A stretch of 64,000 nt of DNA. Source: Burkholderiales bacterium (GTDB taxonomy: Bacteria; Pseudomonadota; Gammaproteobacteria; Burkholderiales; Burkholderiaceae_C). A program made the position numbers and the translations under genes. Within the stretch, counting starts at the first letter, position 1. Every line of letters begins with the position of its first letter. The notes below the pieces were generated by a model. That model saw only the letters and a program-made list of their open reading frames with translations. It ran no database searches and was not told where the DNA came from. This document shows, in pieces, positions 17,974 to 28,798 of this stretch. The stretch is from assembly GCA_028868995.1 (NCBI GenBank), contig JAGWTH010000010.1:1-64000 (forward strand), given 5' to 3'.

Positions 17974-19742
17974 TGGCCGCCGCCCGCCGTTTCGCCTTCC
18001 CCCTGTTCGCGCTCGCGGCGCTGGGCCTGGCGGCCCTGCCCGTGCCGGACTTCTGGATCACCCAGGGCATCTACATCGGCCTGTACGCGCTGGTCGCCCT
18101 GGGCCTGGTGCTGCTCACCGGCGTGGCCGGCCTGACCTCTTTCGGCCAGGCCGCCTTCGTCGGTGTCGGCGCCTACACCGCGGCCGCCCTGGTCGTGAAG
18201 CTTTCCCTCTCGCCCTGGCTCGCCCTGCTGGTGGGCATCGCGCTCGCGGTGGCGGCCGCCCTGGTGCTGGGCGCCATCACGCTGCGCATGTCGGGCCACT
18301 ACCTGCCGCTGGCCACCATCGCCTGGGGCCTGGCGCTGAACTACACCATGGCCAACATGGACTGGCTGGGCAAGTACGACGGCATCCTGGGCGTGCCCGA
18401 GCTGCGCCTGTTCGGCCGGGACCTCGGCACCGGCCGCGGCCTGTACGCCCTGGTGTGGGTGATCGCGCTCGCGGCCGCCTGGGGCTGCGCCAACCTGCTG
18501 GACTCGCGCCCCGGCCGCGCCATCCGCGCGGTGAAGGACGGCTCCACCATGGCCGAGGCCATGGGCGTCTCGACCTTCCGCTACAAGCTGGTGGTGTTCG
18601 TGCTGGCCGCGGTGCTGGCCGCCGTCTCCGGCTGGCTGTTCGCCTTCTTCCAGCGCACGGTCAACCCCTCGCCCTTCTCCATCGCCAAGGGCATCGAGTA
18701 CCTGTTCGTCGCGGTGCTGGGCGGCGTCTCGCACGTGTGGGGCGCCTTCCTGGGCGCCGGCGTGGTGCGCATCGTCGAGGACCAGCTGCAGGTGCTGCTG
18801 CCGCGCCTGTTCGGCGCCAGCGGCAACTACGAGACCATCGTGTTCGGCATCGTGCTGGTGATCGTGCTGAAGTACGCGCCCGATGGCCTGTGGAGCTTCG
18901 CGGGACGCCTGCTGCCGCGCGCGGACCGCAAGCGCGACTGGGAAGGCGCGCCCGCCCTGCCGGCGCGCGACAAGCCCGCGCGCGGCGAGCCGCTGCTGCA
19001 GGTGGAGGCGGTGCGCAAGCAGTTCGGCGGCCTGACGGCGGTCAACGACGTGAGCTTCGACATCCGCGCCGGCGACATCGTCGGCCTGATCGGCCCCAAC
19101 GGCGCCGGCAAGTCCACCACCTTCAACCTGATCACCGGCGTGCTGTCGCTGTCCGCCGGCCAGGTGCGCTGGCGCGGCGAGGCCATCGGCGGCCTGCCCT
19201 CGCGCGAGATCGCGCGCCGCGGCATCTCGCGCACCTTCCAGCACGTGAAGATGATCCCCGAGATGACCGTGCTGGAGAACGTGGCGCTGGGCGGCTACCT
19301 GCGCAGCTCCAGCGGCACGCTGCGCGCCATGCTCCGCCTGGACCGCGAGGAGGAGCGGCGCCTGTTCGCCGAGGCCGAGCGCCAGCTCGCGCGCATCGGC
19401 ATGGCCGACCGCATGAACGAGCTCGCCGGCAACCTGGCCCTGGGCCCGCAGCGGCTGATGGAGATCGCCCGCGCGCTGTGCACCGACCCGGCGCTACTGC
19501 TGCTCGATGAGCCGGCGGCCGGCCTGCGCCACAAGGAGAAGCAGGCCCTGGCCGACGTGCTGCGCCAGCTCAAGGCGGAAGGCATGAGCCTGCTGCTGGT
19601 GGAGCACGACATGGAGTTCGTCATGGGCCTCACCGACCGCATCGTGGTGATGGAATTCGGCACCAGGCTGATGGAAGGCACGCCGGCCGAGGTGCAGGCC
19701 AGCCCCGAAGTCCGCGCGGCCTACCTCGGAACGGAACATTGA
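17973..19742 (+). CDS. Fused LivM-like permease and LivG-like ATPase
   Basis: N-term multi-TM permease, C-term VGLIGPNGAGKSTTFNLITG and LLLLDEPAAGL in one frame. Confidence 0.88.
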   Translation: MAAARRFAFPLFALAALGLAALPVPDFWITQGIYIGLYALVALGLVLLTGVAGLTSFGQAAFVGVGAYTAAALVVKLSLSPWLALLVGIALAVAAALVLGAITLRMSGHYLPLATIAWGLALNYTMANMDWLGKYDGILGVPELRLFGRDLGTGRGLYALVWVIALAAAWGCANLLDSRPGRAIRAVKDGSTMAEAMGVSTFRYKLVVFVLAAVLAAVSGWLFAFFQRTVNPSPFSIAKGIEYLFVAVLGGVSHVWGAFLGAGVVRIVEDQLQVLLPRLFGASGNYETIVFGIVLVIVLKYAPDGLWSFAGRLLPRADRKRDWEGAPALPARDKPARGEPLLQVEAVRKQFGGLTAVNDVSFDIRAGDIVGLIGPNGAGKSTTFNLITGVLSLSAGQVRWRGEAIGGLPSREIARRGISRTFQHVKMIPEMTVLENVALGGYLRSSSGTLRAMLRLDREEERRLFAEAERQLARIGMADRMNELAGNLALGPQRLMEIARALCTDPALLLLDEPAAGLRHKEKQALADVLRQLKAEGMSLLLVEHDMEFVMGLTDRIVVMEFGTRLMEGTPAEVQASPEVRAAYLGTEH

Positions 19743-19744
19743 CC

Positions 19745-20482
19745 ATGGCCACCACGCCCCTGCTCCAGGTCAGCGACCTGCACGCCGGCTACGGCCGCGC
19801 CGAGGTCCTGAGCGGCCTGAACTTCGAGCTGGCCCGCGGCCAGGTCGTCACCGTGATCGGCCCCAACGGCGCCGGCAAGTCCACCACGCTGAACGCCCTG
19901 GTGGGCCTGCTGCCGGCGCGCGGGCGCATCGTCTTCGATGGCCAGGATCTGGCCGACACCACGCTGGAAGAGCGCGTGATGCTGGGGCTGGCCCTGGTGC
20001 CCGAGAAGCGCGAGCTGTTCGGCACCATGCCGGTGGAGGACAACCTGGTCCTGGGCGGCTTCCGGCCGATGAAGCTGGGCGTGCGGGACTGGAAGTCCGG
20101 CCTCGAACGCGTCTACGAGCTGTTCCCGCGGCTGAAGGAAAGACGCGCGCAGCTGGCCGGCACGCTGTCCGGCGGCGAGCGCCAGATGCTCGCCGTAGGC
20201 CGCGCGCTGATGGCGCAGCCCAAGCTGCTGATGCTCGACGAACCCAGCCTGGGCCTGGCGCCGCTGGTGGTGCGCGAGATCTTCGCCATCATCGAGCGGC
20301 TGCGCGAACAGGGCGTGTCCATCCTGCTGGTGGAGCAGAACGCGCGCGCCGCGCTGCAGGTGGCCGATTACGGCTACGTGCTGGAGACCGGCGAGATCAG
20401 CATGCAGGGCCCGGCGCGCCAGCTGGCCGAGGACCCGCGCGTCATCGAGACCTACCTCGGCGCCGGGAGGAAGTCCGCGTGA
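19745..20482 (+). CDS. ABC transporter ATP-binding protein (LivF-like)
   Basis: VIGPNGAGKSTTLNALVGLL; LSGGERQMLAVGRALM; LLMLDEPSLGLAP. Confidence 0.9.
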   Translation: MATTPLLQVSDLHAGYGRAEVLSGLNFELARGQVVTVIGPNGAGKSTTLNALVGLLPARGRIVFDGQDLADTTLEERVMLGLALVPEKRELFGTMPVEDNLVLGGFRPMKLGVRDWKSGLERVYELFPRLKERRAQLAGTLSGGERQMLAVGRALMAQPKLLMLDEPSLGLAPLVVREIFAIIERLREQGVSILLVEQNARAALQVADYGYVLETGEISMQGPARQLAEDPRVIETYLGAGRKSA

Positions 20483-22203
20483 ACGACTACCGCCCCCCGG
20501 TGGACGACCACCGCTTCCTGCTGCTGGAGGTGCTGCGCGCCGGCGAGGCGCTGCCTGCCCTGCCCGCCTTCGCCGAGGCCGACGCCGGCCTGCTGGCGCA
20601 GGTGATGGAGGAGGCGGGAAAGTTCGTGGGCGAGGTCGTCGCGCCGCTGCAGGCCGCGGGCGACCATCCCGGCTGCCGCTTCGAGGCCGGCCGCGTGACC
20701 ACGCCGCCCGGCTTCGCCGATGCCTACCGCGCCTTCTGGCAGGCCGGCTGGCCCTCGCTCGCCTGCGCGCCCGAGGACGGCGGCCAGGGCCTGCCCTGGG
20801 TGCTGGAAGGCGTGCTGTACGAGATGCTCAGCGCCGCCAACCACGGCTGGACCATGGCGCCCGGGCTGCTGCACGGCGCCTACGAGTGCCTGCGGCACCA
20901 CGGCAGCGAGGAACTGAAGGCGCGCTACCTCGGCAGGATCGCCAGCGGCGAGTGGCTCGCGACCATGTGCCTCACCGAGCCGCACGCGGGCAGCGACCTG
21001 GGCCTGGCGCGCACGCAGGCCCTGCCCCAGGCCGACGGCAGCCACCGCCTGCGCGGCACCAAGATCTTCATCTCCGGCGGCGAGCACGACCTGACCGACA
21101 ACATCGTGCACCTGGTGCTGGCGCGCGAGCCCGGCGCGCCGGCCGGCCCGAAGGGACTGTCGCTGTTCCTGGCCCCGAAAGTCCTGCCGGACGGGCAGCG
21201 CAACGGCGTCGTGTGCGAGCGCATCGAGGAGAAGATGGGCCTGCACGGCAGCCCCACCTGCGTGCTGCGCTTCGACGAGGCCACGGGCTGGCGCGTGGGC
21301 GAGCCGGGCCGCGGCCTCAACGCCATGTTCGTGATGATGAACGCGGCCCGCCTGCACGTGGCGCTGCAGGGCATCGGCCTGCTCGACGCGGCCTGGCAGA
21401 AGGCGCAGGCCTACGCGCAGGAACGCACCCAGATGCGCGCGCCCGGCGCCCTGCGCGGCGAAGGCGCGGCCGACCCCATCGGCCGCCACCCGGCGGTGCG
21501 GCGCATCCTCGACACCGAGCGCGCCTGGGTCGACGGCCTGCGCGTGCTGGCCTACCGCACCGGCATCGAGCTGGACCTGGCGCGCCACCACCCGGAGGCG
21601 GCCCGCCGCGCCGCGGCGCAGCAGTGGTGCAGCCTGGTCACGCCGGTGCTCAAGGCGATGTGCACCGAGCAGGGCTTCGGCGGCGCGAGCCGCTGCCTGC
21701 AGGTGTTCGGCGGCCACGGCTACGTGAAGGAATGGGGCATCGAGCAGATCGTGCGCGACTCGCGCGTGACCATGATCTACGAGGGCACCAACGAGATCCA
21801 GGCGATCGACCTGCTGGCGCGCAAGGTCCTGCCCGACGGCGGCGAGGCCCTCTTCGCGCAGCTGGACGCCCTGGCCGCGCAGCTCGACGCGCGCGACGAC
21901 GCCGCGCTGCTGGCGCGCTTCGCGGCGCTGCGCGCGCTGACGCAGGAGCTGGCGCAGGCCGCGACGCATTCGGACACCCTCGCGTACGAGGCCGCCGACG
22001 ACTACCTGCGCGCCGTCGGCCTGGTCCTGTTCGCCTGGGCCTGGCGCGAGATCGCCCGCACGCCCGGCGCCGAGGCCCCGCGCTGGGCCGTCCCGCACGC
22101 CGCGGCCGCGCTGCGCATCCTGCCCGAATTCGAGCTGCGCCTGCAGGTCCTGCGCACGCAGTGCGCCCAGGCGCTGGCCGCGCGCCGTCCTGCCGCCGCC
22201 TGA
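20479..22203 (+). CDS. Acyl-CoA dehydrogenase
   Basis: LTEPHAGSDLGLARTQA; KIFISGGEHDLTDNIVHLVLAR; FGGHGYVKEWGIEQIVRDSRVTMIYEGTNEIQ. Confidence 0.9.
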   Translation: MNDYRPPVDDHRFLLLEVLRAGEALPALPAFAEADAGLLAQVMEEAGKFVGEVVAPLQAAGDHPGCRFEAGRVTTPPGFADAYRAFWQAGWPSLACAPEDGGQGLPWVLEGVLYEMLSAANHGWTMAPGLLHGAYECLRHHGSEELKARYLGRIASGEWLATMCLTEPHAGSDLGLARTQALPQADGSHRLRGTKIFISGGEHDLTDNIVHLVLAREPGAPAGPKGLSLFLAPKVLPDGQRNGVVCERIEEKMGLHGSPTCVLRFDEATGWRVGEPGRGLNAMFVMMNAARLHVALQGIGLLDAAWQKAQAYAQERTQMRAPGALRGEGAADPIGRHPAVRRILDTERAWVDGLRVLAYRTGIELDLARHHPEAARRAAAQQWCSLVTPVLKAMCTEQGFGGASRCLQVFGGHGYVKEWGIEQIVRDSRVTMIYEGTNEIQAIDLLARKVLPDGGEALFAQLDALAAQLDARDDAALLARFAALRALTQELAQAATHSDTLAYEAADDYLRAVGLVLFAWAWREIARTPGAEAPRWAVPHAAAALRILPEFELRLQVLRTQCAQALAARRPAAA

Positions 22204-22210
22204 GCCCGCC

Positions 22211-22693
22211 ATGCCCCGGCCCGCCGCCCCCTCCCGCCCCGCCCCGGTCGCCGCCGCCGTCGAGGAAGTCGACACCAGCTTCCTCGAGACGCTCCTGGGC
22301 TACAACGCGCGCCGCGCCGGACTCGCCGTGATCGACGTGTTCGTGCAGCGCATGGCGCCCTTCCAGCTCAAGCCGGTGGACTTCTCCGTGCTGTCCCTGG
22401 TGCGGCACAACCCGGGCATCACCTCGCGCCAGCTGTGCACCGCCCTGGGCATCCTGCCGCCCAACCTGGTGGGGATGATCAACGCCCTGGAAAAGCGCGA
22501 GCTGGTAGAGCGGCGCCCGCATCCGCGCGACGGCCGGGCCATGGGCCTGCACCTCACCGTCCCGGGCGAAAAGCTGATGCGCGACGCCGAGCGCACGGCC
22601 GCCGAGCTCGAGGCGGCCTTCGCCTCCCGCCTCACCGCGACGGAGCTGCGCACGCTGATCGGCCTGCTCAAGAAGGTCTACCGGCCCGGGTGA
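22211..22693 (+). CDS. MarR family transcriptional regulator
   Basis: PVDFSVLSLVRHNPGITSRQLCTALGILPPNLVGMINALEKRELVERRPHPRDGRA. Confidence 0.87.
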   Translation: MPRPAAPSRPAPVAAAVEEVDTSFLETLLGYNARRAGLAVIDVFVQRMAPFQLKPVDFSVLSLVRHNPGITSRQLCTALGILPPNLVGMINALEKRELVERRPHPRDGRAMGLHLTVPGEKLMRDAERTAAELEAAFASRLTATELRTLIGLLKKVYRPG

Positions 22694-22760
22694 CGCGCCC
22701 CCCGGGGGCCGCCACCCCGCGGGCACCCCGCGGGCCTCCCGCGTTGCGCCATTGTCACGG

Positions 22761-22794
22761 CGCTATTGTTTGTGTAGCGTCGGCTGCGTACACT
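22761..22794 (+). promoter_or_regulatory. Promoter TTGTTT-N17-TACACT overlapped by palindrome CGCTA-N9-TAGCG (22761-22779)
   Basis: Upstream of the HxlR-like gene; 17-bp spacing. Confidence 0.45.
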
Positions 22795-22842
22795 GCCTTC
22801 CCCGCCGGGTTCCCGCCCGGCGGCCAGGAAAGCCGACCCCGC

Positions 22843-23169
22843 ATGAGCCCCAAGGACAACGCCGCCATCTTCCAGCTGCTCGCGCTGCTGGAAGCGCGCT
22901 ACGCCATGCGGGTGCTCTGGGCCCTGCGCGACGGCCATCCCCAGACCTTCCGCCTGCTGCAGGACAGCGTGGGCGGGATCACCCCCAACACCCTCAACAC
23001 CCGGATCAAGGAGCTGCGCGAGGCCGGCCTGATGCAGCATACCGGGGAGGGCTACAGTGTCACCGCGAGCGGCACCGACCTCCTCAAGCGCCTGGCCGAC
23101 CTGCAGCCCTTCGCCGCCCGCTGGGTGGCTGCCCAGGCGAAGAAGAAGCAACAGCAGGGACCCCATTGA
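22843..23169 (+). CDS. HxlR-like winged-helix transcriptional regulator
   Basis: ARYAMRVLWALRDGHPQTFRLLQDSVGGITPNTLNTRIKELREAGLM. Confidence 0.75.
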   Translation: MSPKDNAAIFQLLALLEARYAMRVLWALRDGHPQTFRLLQDSVGGITPNTLNTRIKELREAGLMQHTGEGYSVTASGTDLLKRLADLQPFAARWVAAQAKKKQQQGPH

Positions 23170-24335
23170 TGCAGGAATTCCTCCAGGTGACGCTGCCCGC
23201 CGACGCGCAGCAGGCCACGCTGGTCGGCCGGGCCTGGATCGAGGGCCAGGGCCCGCTGCCGGTCAAGCTCGAAGGCGGGCAGCTCGTCGACCTGTCCGCG
23301 CTGGCGCCGACCTGCAGCGCGCTGCTGGAGCTGCCCGATGCGGCGGCGGCCGTGCGGGCGCACCGCGGCCCGGTCGTCGGCGACGCCGCCGCCATCATCG
23401 CCAACAGCAGCGCCGACCGGCGCCTGGACGAGACGCCCTGGCTGCTCGCGCCTTGCGACCTGCAGGCCATCAAGGCCTCGGGCGTGACCTTCGTCGCCTC
23501 GATGCTGGAGCGCGTGATCGAGGAACAGGCGCGCGGCGATCCCGCCCTGGCCGAGTCCGTGCGCAAGGAGGTGGTCGCGGTGATCGGCGACGACCTGTCG
23601 AAGGTGCGCCCCGGCTCGCCCGAGGCGGCGCGGCTCAAGCAGGTGCTGCTGGCCAAGAACCTGTGGTCGCAGTACCTGGAAGTGGGCATCGGGCCCGACG
23701 CCGAGATCTTCACCAAGTCGCAGCCCATGAGCGCCGTGGGCACGGGCGGCGAGGTCGGCATCCACCCGAAGAGCGAGTGGAACAACCCGGAGCCGGAGAT
23801 CGTGCTGGCGGTCAACAGCCGCGGCGAGACCGTGGGCGCCACGCTGGGCAACGACGTCAACCTCCGCGACTTCGAGGGCCGCAGCGCCCTGCTGCTGGGC
23901 AAGGCCAAGGACAACAACGCCAGCTGCGCCATCGGCCCCTTCATCCGCCTGTTCGACGGGCACTTCGGCATCGCCGACGTCCGCCAGGCCGACCTGTCCA
24001 TGCTGGTGCTGGGCCCCGAGGGCTTCCGCATGGAGGGCGCCAGCAGCCTGAAGATGATCAGCCGCGACCCGCTGGATCTGGTCGGGCACGCCATCGGGCC
24101 CCACCACCAGTATCCCGACGGCCTGGTGCTGTTCCTGGGCACCATGTTCGCGCCGACGCAGGACCGCTTCGGTCCCGGACAGGGTTTCACCCACGCGGTG
24201 GGCGATCTGGTCGCCATCTCCACGCCGCGCCTGGGTACACTCGTCAACCGCGTCAACACCTCCGACCGCATCGAACCCTGGCGCTACGGCGTGTCCGCGC
24301 TGCTGCGCGACCTGGCCCGCCGCCGCCTGCCCTGA
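23169..24335 (+). CDS. Fumarylacetoacetate hydrolase family protein
   Basis: VGTGGEVGIHPKSEWNNPEPEIVLAVNSRGETVGATLGNDVNLRDFEGRSALLLGKAKDNNASCAIGPF. Confidence 0.87.
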   Translation: MQEFLQVTLPADAQQATLVGRAWIEGQGPLPVKLEGGQLVDLSALAPTCSALLELPDAAAAVRAHRGPVVGDAAAIIANSSADRRLDETPWLLAPCDLQAIKASGVTFVASMLERVIEEQARGDPALAESVRKEVVAVIGDDLSKVRPGSPEAARLKQVLLAKNLWSQYLEVGIGPDAEIFTKSQPMSAVGTGGEVGIHPKSEWNNPEPEIVLAVNSRGETVGATLGNDVNLRDFEGRSALLLGKAKDNNASCAIGPFIRLFDGHFGIADVRQADLSMLVLGPEGFRMEGASSLKMISRDPLDLVGHAIGPHHQYPDGLVLFLGTMFAPTQDRFGPGQGFTHAVGDLVAISTPRLGTLVNRVNTSDRIEPWRYGVSALLRDLARRRLP

Positions 24336-24362
24336 CCGAACCCCTCACCGGAGAACAACAAC

Positions 24363-24713
24363 ATGATCACCACCCCCAGCGGCCTGCAGTACGAGGACGA
24401 GCTCGTGGGCAGCGGCCCGGAAGCCCGGGCCGGCCAGGACGTGCGCGTGCACTACACGGGCTGGCTCTACACCAATGGCGTGCAGGGGGCGAAGTTCGAC
24501 TCCAGCCGCGACCGCAACGACCCCTTCGAGTTCTCGCTCGGCGCCGGCATGGTGATCCGCGGCTGGGACGAAGGCGTGGCCGGCATGAAGGTGGGCGGCA
24601 AGCGCACCCTGGTCATCCCCCCGCAGCTGGGCTACGGCGCGCGCGGCGCGGGCGGGGTGATCCCGCCGAACGCCACCCTGAAATTCGACGTCGAGCTGCT
24701 GGAAACGCGCTAG
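24363..24713 (+). CDS. FKBP-type peptidyl-prolyl cis-trans isomerase
   Basis: [57 protein letters not shown]. Confidence 0.93.
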   Translation: MITTPSGLQYEDELVGSGPEARAGQDVRVHYTGWLYTNGVQGAKFDSSRDRNDPFEFSLGAGMVIRGWDEGVAGMKVGGKRTLVIPPQLGYGARGAGGVIPPNATLKFDVELLETR

Positions 24714-24784
24714 GAGAGCCCCTCCGGCCCGGGGTCCGGCGCCGCGCGCACGCCGGAAACCCCGCACTTTTCCCATTCCCCCGC

Positions 24785-24809
24785 CTTGAAAAGGGCTTCC
24801 CCGCCCCAA
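24785..24809 (+). promoter_or_regulatory. Candidate sigma32 heat-shock promoter upstream of grpE
   Basis: CTTGAA-N13-CCCCAA, ~40 nt before ATG. Confidence 0.55.
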
Positions 24810-24848
24810 GCTGCTGTCGCGTCCGCAAGAACACCAAGCGTTTTCCCC

Positions 24849-25400
24849 ATGTCCCAAGAAGCCCAGAATCCCAGCGACCTGCCCGAGGGCGCGGCGCCGG
24901 CCCCCGACGCGGCCGCCAACGACGGCGCCCAGCCGTCCGGGGCCGACTGGCAGGCCCAGGTGGCCGCCCTCAGCGCCCGCAACGCCGAACTGTCCGACCA
25001 GTTCCTGCGCGCCCAGGCCGAGATGCAGAACGTGCGCCGCCGCTCCGAGGAGGAAGTCGCCAAGGCCCGCAAGTTCGCCGTCGAGGGGCTTGCCGAGAGC
25101 CTGCTGCCCGTCTGCGACAGCCTGGAAGCCGGCCTGCAGCACCCCGACCAGACCCCCGAGCAGATCCGCGCCGGCGCCGAAGCCACCCTGCGCCAGCTGA
25201 AGTCGGCGCTGGAGCGCAACAAGGTCCTCGAGATCAACCCGGCGGCCGGCACGAAATTCGACCCCCACCAGCACCAGGCGATCTCCATGGTGCCCGCCGA
25301 CCAGGAGGCCAACACCGTGGTCTCGGTCCTGCAGAAGGGGTACCTGATCTCCGACCGGGTGCTGCGCCCCGCCCTGGTCACCGTCGCGGCGCCGAAATGA
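24849..25400 (+). CDS. grpE: Nucleotide exchange factor GrpE
   Basis: [42 protein letters not shown]; adjacent to dnaK. Confidence 0.93.
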   Translation: MSQEAQNPSDLPEGAAPAPDAAANDGAQPSGADWQAQVAALSARNAELSDQFLRAQAEMQNVRRRSEEEVAKARKFAVEGLAESLLPVCDSLEAGLQHPDQTPEQIRAGAEATLRQLKSALERNKVLEINPAAGTKFDPHQHQAISMVPADQEANTVVSVLQKGYLISDRVLRPALVTVAAPK

Positions 25401-25409
25401 GCGCGGCGG

Positions 25410-25437
25410 CTTGAATCCCTGACACTTATCCACAACT
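25410..25437 (+). promoter_or_regulatory. Candidate sigma32 promoter overlapping a DnaA-box-like TTATCCACA (25426-25434), upstream of dnaK
   Basis: CTTGAA-N14-CCACAACT; exact DnaA-box 9-mer. Confidence 0.4.
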
Positions 25438-25491
25438 AGCCAACAGACTGATTCACACCCCGCGCGGGCGTCCAGATACAGGAGAGAAGAA

Positions 25492-27432
<1,941 letters not shown>

Positions 27433-27450
27433 CGCCGGTTCCCACGGATC

Positions 27451-27485
27451 GCCGCGTTCGACGGATTCCCGTCAACGCGGCGTTT
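27451..27485 (+). terminator. Attenuator-like hairpin between dnaK and dnaJ
   Basis: GCCGCGTT-c-GACGG-ATTC-CCGTC-AACGCGGC-GTTTT: 13 bp, one bulge, short T-run. Confidence 0.6.
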
Positions 27486-27507
27486 TCGCTGTAGCACCTA
27501 GAGAACG

Positions 27508-28650
27508 ATGGCCACGAAACGCGATTACTACGAAGTCCTGGGCGTCCCCAAGAACGCGTCCGAGGACGAGATCAAGAAGGCTTATCGCAAGCTGGCGATG
27601 AAGTACCACCCTGACCGCAACCAGGGGGAAGGCGCCAAGGATGCCGAGGCCCGGTTCAAGGAGGCGAAGGAAGCGTACGAGATGCTCTCGGACGCGGAGA
27701 AGCGCTCCGCCTACGACCAGTTCGGCCACGCCGGCGTGGACCCGAACATGCGCGGCGGCCCGGGCGCGGAAGGCTTCGGCGGCTTCGCCGAGGCCTTCGG
27801 CGACATCTTCGGCGACATCTTCGGCCAGGCCCGGGGCGGCGGCGGCCGCGGCGGGCGCCAGGTCTACCGGGGCAGCGACCTGTCGTACGCGATGGAGATC
27901 TCCCTGGAAGAGGCGGCGAAGGGCAAGGACGCCCAGATCCGCATCCCTTCCTGGGACGAATGCGAGACCTGCCACGGTACCGGCGCCAAGCCGGGCACCC
28001 AGGCGAAGACCTGCACCACCTGCCACGGCCAGGGCGTGGTGCAGATGCGCCAGGGCTTCTTCAGCGTGCAGCAGACCTGCCCGCACTGCCGCGGCACCGG
28101 CAAGATCATCCCCGAGCCCTGCCAGACCTGCCACGGCCAGGGCAAGGTCAAGCGCCAGAAGACGCTGGAGGTGAAGATCCCGGCCGGCATCGACGACGGC
28201 ATGCGCATCCGCAGCGCCGGCAACGGCGAACCGGGCACCAACGGCGGCCCGCCGGGCGACCTGTTCATCGAGATCCGGCTGAAGAAGCACGCGATCTTCG
28301 AGCGCGACGGCGACGACCTGCACTGCGTGGTGCCCGTGAGCATCGCGCGCGCGGCGCTGGGCGGCGAGATCGAGGTGCCCACGCTGGACGGCAAGGCGGC
28401 GATCGACATCCCCGAGGGCACCCAGGCCGGCAAGCAGTTCCGCCTGCGCGGCAAGGGCATCAAGGGGGTGCGTTCCAGCTATGCGGGCGACCTGTACTGC
28501 CACATCGCCGTGGAGACGCCGGTGAAGCTCACCGAGCACCAGCGCAAGCTGCTGCGCGAACTCGACGAGTCCCTGAAGAAGGGCGGCGCCAAGCACTCGC
28601 CGAGCGAGGAGTCCTGGACGGACAAGCTGAAGGGCTTTTTCAGCGCCTAG
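27508..28650 (+). CDS. dnaJ: Molecular chaperone DnaJ
   Basis: [35 protein letters not shown]; four CxxCxG zinc-finger repeats. Confidence 0.98.
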   Translation: MATKRDYYEVLGVPKNASEDEIKKAYRKLAMKYHPDRNQGEGAKDAEARFKEAKEAYEMLSDAEKRSAYDQFGHAGVDPNMRGGPGAEGFGGFAEAFGDIFGDIFGQARGGGGRGGRQVYRGSDLSYAMEISLEEAAKGKDAQIRIPSWDECETCHGTGAKPGTQAKTCTTCHGQGVVQMRQGFFSVQQTCPHCRGTGKIIPEPCQTCHGQGKVKRQKTLEVKIPAGIDDGMRIRSAGNGEPGTNGGPPGDLFIEIRLKKHAIFERDGDDLHCVVPVSIARAALGGEIEVPTLDGKAAIDIPEGTQAGKQFRLRGKGIKGVRSSYAGDLYCHIAVETPVKLTEHQRKLLRELDESLKKGGAKHSPSEESWTDKLKGFFSA

Positions 28651-28672
28651 CGGGTAAAAGCCGAAGCTTGTG

Positions 28673-28700
28673 AAAAAGGCGGCCGGCAGGCCGCTTTTTT
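28673..28700 (+). terminator. Intrinsic terminator after dnaJ
   Basis: AAAAAG-GCGGCC-GGCA-GGCCGC-TTTTTT. Confidence 0.8.
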
Positions 28701-28798
28701 CGTCCGCGCGGCAGACTGTGTGGTGGCCGCAGGACACCCGCCCTGCGGCGACGCTTCTGCAAGGTGCCAAGCGCCGGGCTGCGGGCCACAATCCCTCC

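Noticed and set aside
25426-25434. Replication origin at the DnaA-box-like site
   Set aside because: Only one box, no AT-rich unwinding region, no dnaA/dnaN neighbours.
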